Part shown: piece by piece, positions 48,533 through 58,625 of the stretch
How positions within the stretch are numbered: position 1 is the first letter of the stretch
Layout: the number at the start of each line of letters is the position of its first letter
Origin: Polynucleobacter meluiroseus
GTDB lineage: Bacteria > Pseudomonadota > Gammaproteobacteria > Burkholderiales > Burkholderiaceae
DNA length: 64,000 nucleotides
Direction of reading: 5' to 3'
Assembly (NCBI GenBank): GCA_945878885.1
Contig: CAMCUP010000011.1
Span: 1-64,000 of the forward strand
Notes under the pieces: generated by a model
What the model was told of the DNA's origin: nothing
The model's input: the letters and a program-made list of their open reading frames with translations, nothing else
The model's database searches: none
Position numbers and translations under genes: made by a program

Positions 48533-49948
48533 TTGTCGTCCGCAACTCTAAATCCCCTCCTCCACATTGGCTCGCTCGCGCCGCAGGAGGTGGCAACCGT
48601 AATTCAAGCTGGATCAGATCTTGCTATTGTGATGGACGAACAAGCCATCATCCTGGGTTTGGCTTTCGGAAACTCTGAGCTGTATAGCAAAAATCTTCAA
48701 GCTTGGGTTGGGCAAAATTGGGAAGAGACTGTTTCGCTGGAAAGCCGCATTAAAGTTCAAACACTCATTAAGGATGCGAAAGAATTAGGCGCCTCAAGAC
48801 TGCGGCAAATTAATATTGCCATCCCCGGAGCAACTGATCTACCATTTCTGTGTGGCACTATTTATTTACCAAGTAGCAAACGAATTGTGGCTTTATACCG
48901 GGATTTACACGAGGTATCTTTATTACAACAACGCTTAATTGATGCCCAGCAAACAATTGACCTAAACTATGCTCGTTTGCGTGAAATGGAAACGCGTAAT
49001 CGTATTTTATTTCAAATTGCCGCCAGTGAAAATATCATTATCGATAGCGTGCATTTTAAAATTTTAGAAGCAAATACTCAGTTTGTTGGCATGGTGGGGG
49101 AACCGATAAAAAAAATTATTGGTAAATCTTTTCTTGATTATCTAGCTAAAAAAGATCTCGCTGCCGTCAGGGAGGCCTTAACCAAAGCAAGCTATGGTAG
49201 CGAGAAAATTGAATTCAATGCAAGCTTTAATAGCAGTAATATATTTTTCATCGCAGCCCCTTTTCGGAATGCAAATCAGTCTTTAATTTTACTCGCATTC
49301 AAAGCAATTCAAAATAATGAAATTGCTGGTATTAATGGCAGTCAAACCCTCGCTTTATTTGCCTTAGAAAATTCAGCCGATGCTTTTGTGGTTACTGATT
49401 TAAAGGGCTTGATAATCAGTACTAATCATGCTTTTCGTAAAATGATTATGGTCGAAAAGCCTGATCAACTCCTCCATGAATCACTAGAGATTTGGCTAGA
49501 GCGCGCCAGTATTGATTTAAAGGTAATGCTATCTAATTTACAGACAGAACGGAGTATTAAATTATTTACTACTGCAATTCGCGATGCCTTTGGCGCTTTT
49601 CATCCAGTTGAAATATCTGCATCTGCCATGACTAGCCCTAAAGCCTGTATTGGTTTTTCAATTCGCGAGGTTGGCTCCCGCATTCGACCCCATTATCAGT
49701 TCGGCGAAGGCATCTCGCGTTCGAATGAAGAACTAACCCAACTCGTTGGTCGCCTGCCACTAAAAAAAATACTGAATGAAACTACGGATTTAATCGAAGA
49801 GTTATGTATTAAAGCTGCACTCGATTTATCCCGGGGTAATCGCGTAGCAGCCTCTGAAATGCTTGGCGTATCGCGCCAAAGCCTTTATATCAAATTGAGA
49901 AAATTTGGCCTCAATGACCCTTCAAAAGAGAATGATTTGGAGCCATAA
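48533..49948 (+). CDS. ppsR: Transcriptional regulator PpsR/CrtJ
   Basis: PpsR represses bch, crt and puc/puf genes under air by binding TGT-N12-ACA. The 471-aa product has an N-terminal domain, two PAS-type domains near residues 160-265 and 275-390, and a Fis-type helix-turn-helix at the C-terminus (RVAASEMLGVSRQSLYIKL). A Cys in EELCIKAALDLS directly ahead of the helix-turn-helix matches the position of the redox-active Cys of CrtJ/PpsR. The start is TTG with AAGGA five bases upstream. crtA begins at the base after its stop. Confidence 0.92.
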   Translation: MSSATLNPLLHIGSLAPQEVATVIQAGSDLAIVMDEQAIILGLAFGNSELYSKNLQAWVGQNWEETVSLESRIKVQTLIKDAKELGASRLRQINIAIPGATDLPFLCGTIYLPSSKRIVALYRDLHEVSLLQQRLIDAQQTIDLNYARLREMETRNRILFQIAASENIIIDSVHFKILEANTQFVGMVGEPIKKIIGKSFLDYLAKKDLAAVREALTKASYGSEKIEFNASFNSSNIFFIAAPFRNANQSLILLAFKAIQNNEIAGINGSQTLALFALENSADAFVVTDLKGLIISTNHAFRKMIMVEKPDQLLHESLEIWLERASIDLKVMLSNLQTERSIKLFTTAIRDAFGAFHPVEISASAMTSPKACIGFSIREVGSRIRPHYQFGEGISRSNEELTQLVGRLPLKKILNETTDLIEELCIKAALDLSRGNRVAASEMLGVSRQSLYIKLRKFGLNDPSKENDLEP

Positions 49949-50647
49949 ATGCCCAGTCTAATGGGTGCACCCGTAGTAATCATGGTCTTAGTCAAAATCA
50001 CTGAAAATGCAAAATTGAGTGGCATTGCCAAGCTGATGTTTGGTCGTTATCGACTAGGATCAGTGCCTGGTCTACAACTGATTAAACACTTGGGATCAGG
50101 GGTTAACGGGGGATTCTCAGTTAAACCAAGCGCGCTCCATCAAGGCATTTTTGCAGCTTTTAATAGTCAAGATGAAGCAACGCAATTTTTGCATGAATCC
50201 GCTTTATTAGGCTGGTATCGCGATCATGCGGATGATTTTTTTACCGCGCAATTACAGACCTACTCTTGCAAGGGCAGTTGGGGTGGTAAGTCGCTACCAA
50301 TTTATGATGCCGAAATTCCAACTGGGACAATCGCTTCACTCACCAGAGCTTCGATTAAGCCTTGGTATGCGCAACAATTTTGGAGCAAAGCGCCCCCTGC
50401 TGAAACAGAGCTCCGACAAACTTCAGGCTGTCTTCTTGCGGCTGGCGTTGGTGAGGCCCCACTCTTAAGGCAGGCCACCTTTACAATTTGGGAATCGGAA
50501 GATGCAATGAATCACTATGCCCGATCTGGCAGTCATTTAAAAGCGATTCAAGCGGCCCATAGCCAACATTATTTTTCGGAATCGATGTTTGCCCGCTTTA
50601 AACCGATAAATCTACAAGGTAGCTGGGACGGTCGCTCGTTTGGATAA
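49949..50647 (+). CDS. crtA: Spheroidene monooxygenase
   Basis: CrtA adds the C2 keto group that turns spheroidene into spheroidenone in the presence of oxygen. The 232-aa product has the family pattern LGSGVNGGFSVKPS, SALLGWYRDHADDFFTAQL, SLTRASIKPWYAQQFW near residue 125, and AGVGEAPLLRQATFTIW. It starts at the base after the ppsR stop, and its own stop overlaps the start of crtD, so ppsR-crtA-crtD are tightly linked. The oxygen-requiring product fits an aerobic phototroph. Confidence 0.93.
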   Translation: MPSLMGAPVVIMVLVKITENAKLSGIAKLMFGRYRLGSVPGLQLIKHLGSGVNGGFSVKPSALHQGIFAAFNSQDEATQFLHESALLGWYRDHADDFFTAQLQTYSCKGSWGGKSLPIYDAEIPTGTIASLTRASIKPWYAQQFWSKAPPAETELRQTSGCLLAAGVGEAPLLRQATFTIWESEDAMNHYARSGSHLKAIQAAHSQHYFSESMFARFKPINLQGSWDGRSFG

Positions 50648-52181
50648 GTCAACGGTGATTGTGGTTGGTGGTGGTATCGGTGGGCTAGCGAGCGCACTTG
50701 CCCTCGCTTGCGCCGGGCTTGAAGTGACGGTGATCGAAAAGGCATCTACCTTGGGTGGGAAAATTCGACAGATTCAAGCTGGTGACCAAGTAATCGATTC
50801 TGGGCCCACTGTTTTCACCATGCGCTGGGTATTTGACGAGCTTTTTCGTCAAGCGGGTACACGTCTAGAAGATGAAATGCAAATTTCTCCTTTAGCCATT
50901 TTGGCTCGCCATGCCTGGAGTAAAGATGAAAGGCTCGATTTATTTGCCGACCGTCTGCAGTCGGCTGAAGCCATTGCTGAATTTTCTTCGCGGGCCGAAG
51001 CGAACCGCTTCCTTGATTTTTGTAGTCAAGCCGGCCAACTGTATCAGGTGCTAAAAAAACCATACATGCTTTCTGGGCGTCCAAGCATGGGTAGCATGAT
51101 GGCTAACTTAGGCGCTTCTGGTTCAAAAGCATTATTTGAGATTGGTTTATTTAGCAACCTTTGGAAAACCTTAGGTCACTACTTTCATGATCCGCGTTTG
51201 CGACAGCTCTTTGGGCGTTACGCAACTTACTGTGGATCCTCTCCTTTTCAAGCTCCCGCTACCTTAATGCTCATCGCTGAAGTAGAAATGCAAGGCGTCT
51301 GGAGCGTTGCTGGCGGAATGTCTGCCTTAGTTAAGACATTACAGCGCCTTGCAGAACAAAAAGGGGTGCGCTTCATTACGGGTCATCAATGTAATGAAAT
51401 TTTGCTAAAGAATGGACGCGCATGTGGGGTACGTCTCGATAATGATGATGTGTATCATGCCCATTCGATTATTTTTAATGGTGATGCGCGGGCTCTGCAA
51501 GTTGGCCTATTAGGTACAGGACTTAAAAATGCCAGTGCAATTGATCGCCAAGCAATTCCCTCGCTCTCGGCCTTAACTTGGTCGATGTTAGCTAAGCCTC
51601 AAGGATTTCCGCTTCTGCGGCATACTGTCTTTTTTAATGCAAACTATCAAGCTGAATTTGATGACATTTTTATTCGCCAGCAATTACCTAAATATCCAAC
51701 TGTGTATATATGTGCCCAAGATCAAACCGATGTCCATCTTGATCGACCCCATGAACAAGGTATTTTTTGCTTGGTCAATGCACCAGCGCAAATAAGCCCG
51801 CGACCCGAACTTACTACCGAGGAGATTGAAGTATGCGAAAGTCAGGCATTCGCTTTATTAAAACAATGTGGTCTCGAACTCAATCCCAATTTGAATACGG
51901 TTACGCGTACCTCGCCGCATACCTTCAGTCAGTTATTTCCCGCAACGGGCGGAGCACTCTATGGATCAGCCAGCCATGGCTGGATGGGAATCTTCAAACG
52001 ACCAGCGGCACAGAGTACTATTCCCGGTCTTTATCTAACGGGGGGCAGCACACATCCGGGGGCGGGAGTTCCCATGGCCGCTCTATCGGGACGCATGGCG
52101 GCCGCAACGCTGATGGGTCACCTCGGTTTGATCAAGCTCTCGGGAAAGGAGCTTATCTCTGGTGGTACCTCGATGCCCTGA
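50640..52181 (+). CDS. crtD: Methoxyneurosporene/hydroxyneurosporene dehydrogenase CrtD
   Basis: CrtD introduces the C3,4 double bond in the spheroidene pathway. The 513-aa CrtI-family flavoprotein starts VIVVGGGIGGLASALALACAG, has SGPTVFTMRWVFDELF near residue 58, and the C-terminal FAD signature GGSTHPGAGVPMAALSGR near 480. The start is TTG, overlapping the crtA stop by eight bases. The last 40 or so codons overlap conserved crtC sequence in the -1 frame, and a GGGAAAG heptamer lies at 52142-52148, 30 bases before the TGA stop. Confidence 0.92.
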   Translation: MDKSTVIVVGGGIGGLASALALACAGLEVTVIEKASTLGGKIRQIQAGDQVIDSGPTVFTMRWVFDELFRQAGTRLEDEMQISPLAILARHAWSKDERLDLFADRLQSAEAIAEFSSRAEANRFLDFCSQAGQLYQVLKKPYMLSGRPSMGSMMANLGASGSKALFEIGLFSNLWKTLGHYFHDPRLRQLFGRYATYCGSSPFQAPATLMLIAEVEMQGVWSVAGGMSALVKTLQRLAEQKGVRFITGHQCNEILLKNGRACGVRLDNDDVYHAHSIIFNGDARALQVGLLGTGLKNASAIDRQAIPSLSALTWSMLAKPQGFPLLRHTVFFNANYQAEFDDIFIRQQLPKYPTVYICAQDQTDVHLDRPHEQGIFCLVNAPAQISPRPELTTEEIEVCESQAFALLKQCGLELNPNLNTVTRTSPHTFSQLFPATGGALYGSASHGWMGIFKRPAAQSTIPGLYLTGGSTHPGAGVPMAALSGRMAAATLMGHLGLIKLSGKELISGGTSMP

Positions 52182-53050
52182 GTGATGATCGCCAACATGG
52201 CATTGTCATTATTGCTTTTGTAGGTAGCGTTTTTTCACCCTACTATGCGAAAGCTCATCAAAAATCAGGGAATGGTGATCCAGAAAATCACTGTACGCTT
52301 AATGTAGCAATTTATTCGCCAGGGAAAAACCGCTGGACCATGACCGAAAGAAGTGCGCGCAATTCATCACGTAGCGCTAGTGATTTTGTCGTTGGTCCAA
52401 GCTCATTGCGCTGGGAAAAAGATTGCCTCACCATTGAAATCAAAGAGCGAGCTGTGCCGTTTGGTCAAGCCGTTCGTGGCATAGTAAGAGTATATCCAGA
52501 GCAACTATTTAATTTTTCTACCGCGCTCGATGACCAAGGTCGTCATCGCTGGGGGCCCCTTGCTCCACGGGCGCGCGTCCATGTTGAGTTGAGTAAACCC
52601 GACTTACATTGGCAGGGTAATGGTTATTTAGATTCCAATGAAGGGGATGGCCCTCTAGCACCAGATTTTCATGAGTGGGATTGGTCACGCGCCGAATTGA
52701 GTAACAAACGTACCGCCGTCATTTATGATGTACGCCAAAAAAATGGGCTTGAAAAATTACACGCCCTACTATTCCATCCGGATGGGAGCATCGAACCCTT
52801 TAAGCCACCTCCGCGGCAAACTTTACCAAAAACTGCTTGGCAAATTCAACGGCAGATGCGCAATGCAGATCAGTCTTCATTAAAATTATTGCAAACCTTA
52901 GAAGATACGCCGTTTTATGCGCGCTCAATTTTGTCTTCAGAGTTATTGGGTGAGTCAGTGATCTCGTTTCATGAAACCCTCAATGTGCCTCGCCTCGCCT
53001 CGCCAGTTGTGCAATGGATGTTAGCTTGGCGAATGCCACGGGTGCGCTAA
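51833..53050 (+). CDS. crtC: Acyclic carotenoid 1,2-hydratase CrtC (start uncertain)
   Basis: CrtC hydrates the C1,2 bond of neurosporene or its derivatives. Conserved sequence begins at about 52121 (PRFDQALGKGAYLWWYLDAL, then IIAFVGSVFSPYYAKA) and runs to the stop, about 309 aa. No ATG, GTG or TTG occurs in this frame between 51866 and the conserved region. The ATG at 51833 has GAGGAG eight bases upstream, but it would add 96 residues read out of frame from the conserved end of crtD. A -1 shift from crtD at GGGAAAG (52142-52148) would instead enter this frame exactly at the WWYLDAL segment. The stop is 3 bp from the crtB stop on the other strand. Confidence 0.85.
   Translation: MRKSGIRFIKTMWSRTQSQFEYGYAYLAAYLQSVISRNGRSTLWISQPWLDGNLQTTSGTEYYSRSLSNGGQHTSGGGSSHGRSIGTHGGRNADGSPRFDQALGKGAYLWWYLDALSDDRQHGIVIIAFVGSVFSPYYAKAHQKSGNGDPENHCTLNVAIYSPGKNRWTMTERSARNSSRSASDFVVGPSSLRWEKDCLTIEIKERAVPFGQAVRGIVRVYPEQLFNFSTALDDQGRHRWGPLAPRARVHVELSKPDLHWQGNGYLDSNEGDGPLAPDFHEWDWSRAELSNKRTAVIYDVRQKNGLEKLHALLFHPDGSIEPFKPPPRQTLPKTAWQIQRQMRNADQSSLKLLQTLEDTPFYARSILSSELLGESVISFHETLNVPRLASPVVQWMLAWRMPRVR
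52142..52148 (+). other. GGGAAAG slippery heptamer at the crtD-crtC junction
   Basis: In the crtD frame the site reads G GGA AAG, the X XXY YYZ form that allows two tRNAs to slip back one base. The same heptamer is the known -1 site of the phage lambda G-T genes. A shift here leaves the crtD frame 30 bases before its stop and enters the crtC frame. No strong downstream stem or upstream SD-like stimulator was evident by eye. Confidence 0.45.
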
Positions 53051-53053
53051 AAA

Positions 53054-54103
53054 TTAGGCAGCAATTTTTTGTGGCTCTACTGGCACCTTAGCTTGTTCGC
53101 GACGCCGCATCTCAACCCGCTCTAATAAATTCACTACCCATACTAAACGCGCGTGAATTGAGCCCCCATAATGGGGTTGATGCGGCACCTTAATGACCGC
53201 TTCAATTAAATATTGAATTGACTGATGGGCTGGAATTAAGCGTTTACTCCAATTGCGCTTCGCGGTAACTAACATCGCACGACTTAATAAGTGAATTTTC
53301 TTTTGGCTAGAAACAATCGCACGTACAGCGATTGAATTCAGCTGATTTTGTTCAATTTGATGACCAATTTCAGCATAAATTAAACGCGCTGCTTGAATTG
53401 CTGGACGGCAATCCCAGGGCAGGTCAGTAATGCCAATTTCGGCTTGCTCGTATAAGGCATCTGCTTGCTTTAATAAGCGCTCGACTACCCGAGCAATAGC
53501 AGGATTAAAGTGGGGATTCTTCAGCCACTGATCGGGATCAATACCTTCTTCTACTAACCAACTACGCGGCAAATATAAGCGTCCATTCATGGCATCTTCG
53601 CCTATATCACGCGCAATATTAGTAAGTTGCATAGCCAAGCCAAGATCGCAAGCGCGGGCTAAGGTTGCTGGATCTCGCTTGCCCATCATTAGACACATCA
53701 TCGCACCGACTGAACCAGCAACACGCGCGCAATAATCTAATAAGGCATCTAAGGTCACGTACTGGCGATGCTGACTGTCCCATTCATAACCCTCAATTAG
53801 TGCGCGTAATAATTCTTGGGGAATATCGTAATAACGTACTACTTCAGCTAAGGCTCGATCAGCTGCTTGACGATCAGGCTCACCTTGATAAATGCGTTCT
53901 AAACGACCGTATAATTCCGTTATAGCGTCGGGCTTGGCATCGACTGCGTCGGCAATATCATCAGTCAGGCGACAAAAGGCATAGAGTGCAATTGCGGGAT
54001 CACGCACGCGCTTAGGCAAAAGACGTGATGCAGCAAAAAATGATTTTGAGCCGACTCGCATCGTTTCAGTGCACTGAGCAACATCGTTACTAAATTGACT
54101 CAT
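53054..54103 (-). CDS. crtB: Phytoene synthase
   Basis: CrtB condenses two geranylgeranyl diphosphates to phytoene. The 349-aa product has both Asp-rich motifs: AFCRLTDDIADAVD near residue 45 and QLTNIARDIGEDAMNGRLYL near 165. It overlaps crtI by four bases (ATGA). It is the last gene of the bchC-puf-crtIB strand and converges on crtC. Confidence 0.96.
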   Translation of the reverse strand: MSQFSNDVAQCTETMRVGSKSFFAASRLLPKRVRDPAIALYAFCRLTDDIADAVDAKPDAITELYGRLERIYQGEPDRQAADRALAEVVRYYDIPQELLRALIEGYEWDSQHRQYVTLDALLDYCARVAGSVGAMMCLMMGKRDPATLARACDLGLAMQLTNIARDIGEDAMNGRLYLPRSWLVEEGIDPDQWLKNPHFNPAIARVVERLLKQADALYEQAEIGITDLPWDCRPAIQAARLIYAEIGHQIEQNQLNSIAVRAIVSSQKKIHLLSRAMLVTAKRNWSKRLIPAHQSIQYLIEAVIKVPHQPHYGGSIHARLVWVVNLLERVEMRRREQAKVPVEPQKIAA

Positions 54104-55650
54104 ACCAAACTCTCCCTTAAAGACGGCATCGCGTTGGGCTGTTGATATATCGCTTTTGGTACAACCGACATCAAGGCCTTGGCAGAAGATAAAACCCCAG
54201 GAATGCCTGCTCCCGGATGTGTGCCAGCGCCCACCATAAAAAGCCCACGCACATCTTCGCTGCGATTGTGGGGCCTAAACCAAGCACTTTGCAGCAAGAG
54301 CGGTTCAAAACCAAAAGCTGCGCCTTTTACTGACAGTAAGCGATCTTGAAAATCTTGGGGCGTCATGCAAAAAGAGGTTTTAAGGTGCGCTTGAAAACCT
54401 GGCATGACTGTAGCCTCTAAATAATCGGCAATTTTTTGTCGGTAAGTTTTACCGTAGGCCTGCCAATCAGTGCCACTATCCAAATTAGGCACCGGAGATA
54501 AAACATAAAAAGTGTCACAACCCGCTGGGGCTAAAGATAGGTCAGTAGCAGTGGGTCGATGCAAATAAAGACTAAAGTCGTCAGCTAATATTTTGCGTTT
54601 AAAAATGTCTGTTAATAATTCTTTGTAACGCTTACCTAATAAAATCATATGATGTGGAATATCGTGATACTGCCGATCAATACCAAAATACCAAACGAAC
54701 AAACTCATTGAATACTTGCTATTCATTACTTTCTGATCAGTCCAGACACGGCGGTGTTCAGGATCAATTAATTTTTGATAAGTCCAGGCGGCGTCGGCAT
54801 TAGAAATGATGATATCAGCAGCAATAAAACTACCATCAGCCGTAGTGATACCAGTTGCCTGGCCATTTTTTACAACAATTTTCTTCACTTCAGTATTGCA
54901 TTCAATCTCGACGCCCTGATCGCGTAATAGCCTAACTAAGCCCTGAATAATTGAGCCAGTGCCACCCATTGCTGAAAAAACTCCATGCCTTCTTTCAAGC
55001 GAATTAATTAAGGCATACACTGCGGTTACAGAAAATGGATTACCACCAATTAATAAGGGATGAAAACTCATCACTTGGCGTAATTTCGGATTTTTAAAAT
55101 ACCGCGCTACCAGCGTATGAATACTTTCCCATGCTTTCATGCGAATCATCGCTGGAATGGCGGCGAGCAAATCTTTCAGTGAATCAAAAGCAACCGAACT
55201 TAAATCTTCAAAGCCTAATTTATAGCATTTCTCGGCCTCTTGAAGAAACTGGTCAAAGCCCACTAAATCTTCGGAAGCAAACTTGGCTACCTCTTGACGC
55301 ATTTGCGTTAAGTTACCGGTGTAGTCAAAGTGCGTGCCATCATCAAAACGAATCCGATAAAACGGATCCATGAGACGTAAATCAACATCGTCACTGAATT
55401 TTTCGCCGCATAGATCCCAAAGCTCTTCTAATAAAAATGGGGCCGTAATAATGGTGGGGCCAGCATCAAAAGTAAAGCCATCTTTTTTAAAGACAGATGC
55501 CCTGCCACCGGGTGCATCGAGTTTCTCAATAACCCGCACTTGATAGCCATGATGTGCTAAACGAATCGCTGCAGCTAAACCACCAAAACCGCTGCCTATA
55601 ACTAAGGCAACTGGGCGGTGATCATCAGCAAAAACAGTCTTTTTCAACAT
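54100..55650 (-). CDS. crtI: Phytoene desaturase
   Basis: CrtI desaturates phytoene to neurosporene or lycopene. The 516-aa flavoprotein begins with the dinucleotide fold ALVIGSGFGGLAAAIRLAHHG, has FDAGPTIITAPFLLEELW near residue 75 and the C-terminal GLFMVGAGTHPGAGIPGVLSSAK. It starts 29 bases after pufC; a short inverted repeat lies in that gap. Its partner crtB follows with a 4-base overlap. Confidence 0.95.
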   Translation of the reverse strand: MLKKTVFADDHRPVALVIGSGFGGLAAAIRLAHHGYQVRVIEKLDAPGGRASVFKKDGFTFDAGPTIITAPFLLEELWDLCGEKFSDDVDLRLMDPFYRIRFDDGTHFDYTGNLTQMRQEVAKFASEDLVGFDQFLQEAEKCYKLGFEDLSSVAFDSLKDLLAAIPAMIRMKAWESIHTLVARYFKNPKLRQVMSFHPLLIGGNPFSVTAVYALINSLERRHGVFSAMGGTGSIIQGLVRLLRDQGVEIECNTEVKKIVVKNGQATGITTADGSFIAADIIISNADAAWTYQKLIDPEHRRVWTDQKVMNSKYSMSLFVWYFGIDRQYHDIPHHMILLGKRYKELLTDIFKRKILADDFSLYLHRPTATDLSLAPAGCDTFYVLSPVPNLDSGTDWQAYGKTYRQKIADYLEATVMPGFQAHLKTSFCMTPQDFQDRLLSVKGAAFGFEPLLLQSAWFRPHNRSEDVRGLFMVGAGTHPGAGIPGVLSSAKALMSVVPKAIYQQPNAMPSLRESLV

Positions 55651-55662
55651 AAGTAATGGTAG

Positions 55663-55678
55663 TTACGGTAATCCGTAA
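55663..55678. repeat. Short inverted repeat between pufC and crtI
   Basis: TTACGG-TAAT-CCGTAA forms a 6-bp stem with a 4-base loop at the pufC 3' end. It has no T tract, so it is not a clear terminator. It may slow 3' decay of puf mRNA or partly separate puf from crtIB. Confidence 0.45.
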
Positions 55679-55679
55679 A

Positions 55680-56738
55680 CTATTTCACTGTCGATACACT
55701 AGTAAGACTGGTTTTAGTTGCTGCAGTAGTTGTGCCACTGCCACGTAAGTAAGGGTAATCAGTCAACATCGAAACGCCGTACAAAGGCTTGTACGCACCC
55801 TGATGGCAAGTACCACAATTTGCCTTAGCAACATCGCCAGTTGGACCCAAGCGATGGGCTGGAAATACTTTGGTTAGGGGCACCATAAAATTATTATTAA
55901 TATCTTGCGCCATACGAATTCCATACCAAGCAGTTGAGCGCTGTGGCGGGCTTTCTTCCCAGTTAGCAATAGCGCGGGTGTTATGGCAATAAGTACAATT
56001 AACTCCGAGCGATTTCGACATATGAATCATCAGGGCAAAGGTCTTTTCTGTATCTTTAATATTGCGCTTGTTATCAGTACGTAAAGCAGTATCACCATTA
56101 ACCTCAATCATGCTGTCTTTTAATAAAAAAGGCGTAAATGGATCATAGGGCAAACTTGACAACCCAACGGATTGACTGGGGGTATTTTGACCATTTTTAT
56201 TACCCAACCAACCATTACCCTGCTTTTGTTCCGGGGCAGTAAACCACACTTGCTGGGGAATATTATTCCCCCGGTGACAGGTATAGCATGTCACGCCAGT
56301 TTGCTTAACATGGGTTTGCCAGTTGCTATTAATACGCTGGTTCATTTGAATCATGCGCCGTGAAACTATCTTAGTGTACTTACTATCATCGGCAAAATTT
56401 TCAACATTATGGCAGTACGCACAACCTTGTTGCGGTGAAACCCAACTAGTCATCGAAACCATAAAAGCGGTAAATTGCGCGGTACTTAAGTTACCTAAAA
56501 CTTTGACATTTTTATATGCAGTGGCCGCCTTTGGCCCATCGGCAGGCACCGGATAAGAAGCAGGCACCACGTTATCGGGGGCTTGGGCGGCTAAGGTACG
56601 CGGGTTATATATAAGATCCATCGCGGTGCCGCGATAACCATGCTGAACAGCTTCTATGGGCGGGCGTTCACAGCCTACGAGTAATAGCATACTGAACAGA
56701 ATGGACAGTAGACTAAATTTGGCATAAATAGTCTTCAT
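55680..56738 (-). CDS. pufC: Reaction-centre tetraheme cytochrome c subunit
   Basis: PufC is the periplasmic lipoprotein that re-reduces the special pair. The 352-aa product has a lipoprotein signal ending [10 protein letters not shown] and four heme-binding motifs: CAYCH, CYTCH, CTYCH and CGTCH. The ATG overlaps the pufM stop (ATGA). Four hemes is the full number for this family. Confidence 0.96.
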   Translation of the reverse strand: MKTIYAKFSLLSILFSMLLLVGCERPPIEAVQHGYRGTAMDLIYNPRTLAAQAPDNVVPASYPVPADGPKAATAYKNVKVLGNLSTAQFTAFMVSMTSWVSPQQGCAYCHNVENFADDSKYTKIVSRRMIQMNQRINSNWQTHVKQTGVTCYTCHRGNNIPQQVWFTAPEQKQGNGWLGNKNGQNTPSQSVGLSSLPYDPFTPFLLKDSMIEVNGDTALRTDNKRNIKDTEKTFALMIHMSKSLGVNCTYCHNTRAIANWEESPPQRSTAWYGIRMAQDINNNFMVPLTKVFPAHRLGPTGDVAKANCGTCHQGAYKPLYGVSMLTDYPYLRGSGTTTAATKTSLTSVSTVK

Positions 56739-57757
56739 GGTTTCATCCCCTGCATTGGAATCTGTGGAACTGGTGGTGGTGGAGCCACAAAAGTAGTGGC
56801 AGGATCAACCGTAATGCCGCCAAATACATTCGGGTAAGTTGGTGCAACATGGTGCTTAACAGCCCACAGATACCAATTATCGACTACGGTTCCAGTTAAT
56901 AGAATGCCGATGCCGCCAACTAATGGTGTGAGGACAGCAAACCACCAAGCCCATCGATGTATTGATTCCATGGTAGCGTTAAATCCCATCGTCCAGCGCC
57001 AAAATAAAGCGGCCCGCTCTGAGGCAGTTCCACGATCGACGATCTGCTCTATTTCACGCTCACCGCCAAAACGTGAGACTGCCAAAATTGTGCCGGCGTG
57101 CATCGCAAATAAGAGCACTGAGCCATAGAGGAAGGCAATTGAAAGCATGTGGAACGGGTTGTAAAACAAATTACCATAACGCAAAGAAAAAGCAGCTGTC
57201 CAATCGAGGTGCGAGAAAATACCAAATGGCACACCCTCGCTCCAACTACCCATCAGTAATGGCCGTAAAAATCCTAAAACTAAAAAGAGCCAAATGGCGG
57301 CTAAAAATCCCCAAGCTACATGGGTTCCCAGGCCTAGTGCGACTGCCCGTCGATAGGTACGCAACCACCATAATAAAATTGCGAGTGTCAAAAAGAAGCC
57401 AGCCATCATCCACCAGCCACCTTCAGCTAAAGGCATAAATAATTTCAAGCCATATTTGGGATTAGGCGGATCAAGAGATAACCAAAAAAATTGCTTTACA
57501 AATTGAATCGGACTCCAGTTCACCGAAGCCAGCATATTCCAGCCCATGATTTGAATTGCAATGGTGCCAAAAAATAAGGAAGCTATTCCAAGCCAGCCCA
57601 AATAAATCGGGCCAATTTGGGCATTACCAATGCGCCCCATTAAATGAAATAAGAAGGGCTTACCGATCCGATTACGTCGATCATACCGATCTAAAGGTAT
57701 GCCTTCATGAATGGGTCCAACGACCTGAACTTGGGTAAAGAGATTTTGATATTCCAT
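56735..57757 (-). CDS. pufM: Photosynthetic reaction centre M subunit
   Basis: The M subunit binds pigments and the primary quinone with PufL. The 340-aa product has five spans, the special-pair ligand region [21 protein letters not shown], the iron-ligand histidines in MHAGTIL and the [12 protein letters not shown] segment, and the quinone site around GFNATMES. It has the longer C-terminal tail (about 25 residues rich in Pro) typical of species with PufC. It starts 18 bases after pufL. Confidence 0.97.
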   Translation of the reverse strand: MEYQNLFTQVQVVGPIHEGIPLDRYDRRNRIGKPFLFHLMGRIGNAQIGPIYLGWLGIASLFFGTIAIQIMGWNMLASVNWSPIQFVKQFFWLSLDPPNPKYGLKLFMPLAEGGWWMMAGFFLTLAILLWWLRTYRRAVALGLGTHVAWGFLAAIWLFLVLGFLRPLLMGSWSEGVPFGIFSHLDWTAAFSLRYGNLFYNPFHMLSIAFLYGSVLLFAMHAGTILAVSRFGGEREIEQIVDRGTASERAALFWRWTMGFNATMESIHRWAWWFAVLTPLVGGIGILLTGTVVDNWYLWAVKHHVAPTYPNVFGGITVDPATTFVAPPPPVPQIPMQGMKP

Positions 57758-57775
57758 TTTATTTTTCCCTTAGGC

Positions 57776-58600
57776 CTATCGCCAAATTGGTAAGTTCAAC
57801 CACCAGCCCCACCATTCTGGCCAACCACGAGTCCAAAATGGGCCGCTAATCACAATGCAAACGGCACTCCAAAATACTGCAGCCAAGGCCAAGAACAAAC
57901 CTAAGCGGTGAATTCCTAAAGTACCAACTGAGTAACCAATAAGGTCTCTAAAAAAGGTATCTTCGTGCTCTGGCGTTTTAACTGGCTGCCCTTTTTGCGG
58001 ATTGGTTGAAGAAAGTACTAAACCACCATGCATACATAAGGCTAAGGTGGTCGTAAAAAATAATGTCACAGCGATCATGTGTGCTGGGTTGTAATGAAAA
58101 TGCAGGTACTGATAACCTGTATTTGATACCCAATCTAGATGACTCAAAATGCCATACGGAAAACCATGACCCCACGCACCCATCAAGACTGGGCGAATCA
58201 CAACTAAAGTAAAGTAAGCAAATACTGCCATGAGAAAAGCAAATGGCACATGTAGGCCCATGCCTAATTTGCGACAAATCTCAATTTCGCGCAAAGCCCA
58301 AGAGCCAAATGCGCCCAGTGCACAAATCGTAATTAATTGCCACAGGCCGCCCTCCATTAGGGGAGCAAAATGTAAGCCATATTTCAGATCAGGTGGAGCA
58401 ATATTAATTTGCCACAGATTCCAGGTGGGTCCTTGTGATGCACCCCACAGAATCATTGCCGTACCAAGAAAGGCAAAAAAGGCGGTGGTAACGCCAAAAA
58501 AACCAACATAAAAAGGGCCGACCCAAAAATCGAACAAATCTCCACCAATCAGGGTGCCGCCGCGAATCCGATATTTTCTTTCAAAACTCAACATTGCCAT
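57776..58600 (-). CDS. pufL: Photosynthetic reaction centre L subunit
   Basis: The L subunit carries the active electron-transfer branch. The 274-aa product begins [20 protein letters not shown] and has five spans, the pigment-ligand histidines in [20 protein letters not shown] and MHGGLVLS, and the [14 protein letters not shown] segment [18 protein letters not shown]. It is separated from pufA by 81 bases that contain a long hairpin. Confidence 0.97.
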   Translation of the reverse strand: MAMLSFERKYRIRGGTLIGGDLFDFWVGPFYVGFFGVTTAFFAFLGTAMILWGASQGPTWNLWQINIAPPDLKYGLHFAPLMEGGLWQLITICALGAFGSWALREIEICRKLGMGLHVPFAFLMAVFAYFTLVVIRPVLMGAWGHGFPYGILSHLDWVSNTGYQYLHFHYNPAHMIAVTLFFTTTLALCMHGGLVLSSTNPQKGQPVKTPEHEDTFFRDLIGYSVGTLGIHRLGLFLALAAVFWSAVCIVISGPFWTRGWPEWWGWWLNLPIWR

Positions 58601-58625
58601 TTTTACTTCTCCCCTCGCTGGAATA

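Noticed and set aside
57073-57438. 121-codon plus-strand ORF antisense to pufM
   Set aside because: It lies wholly inside strongly conserved pufM and shows the odd composition of a shadow frame (many Arg, Lys, Ser). No start site supports it.
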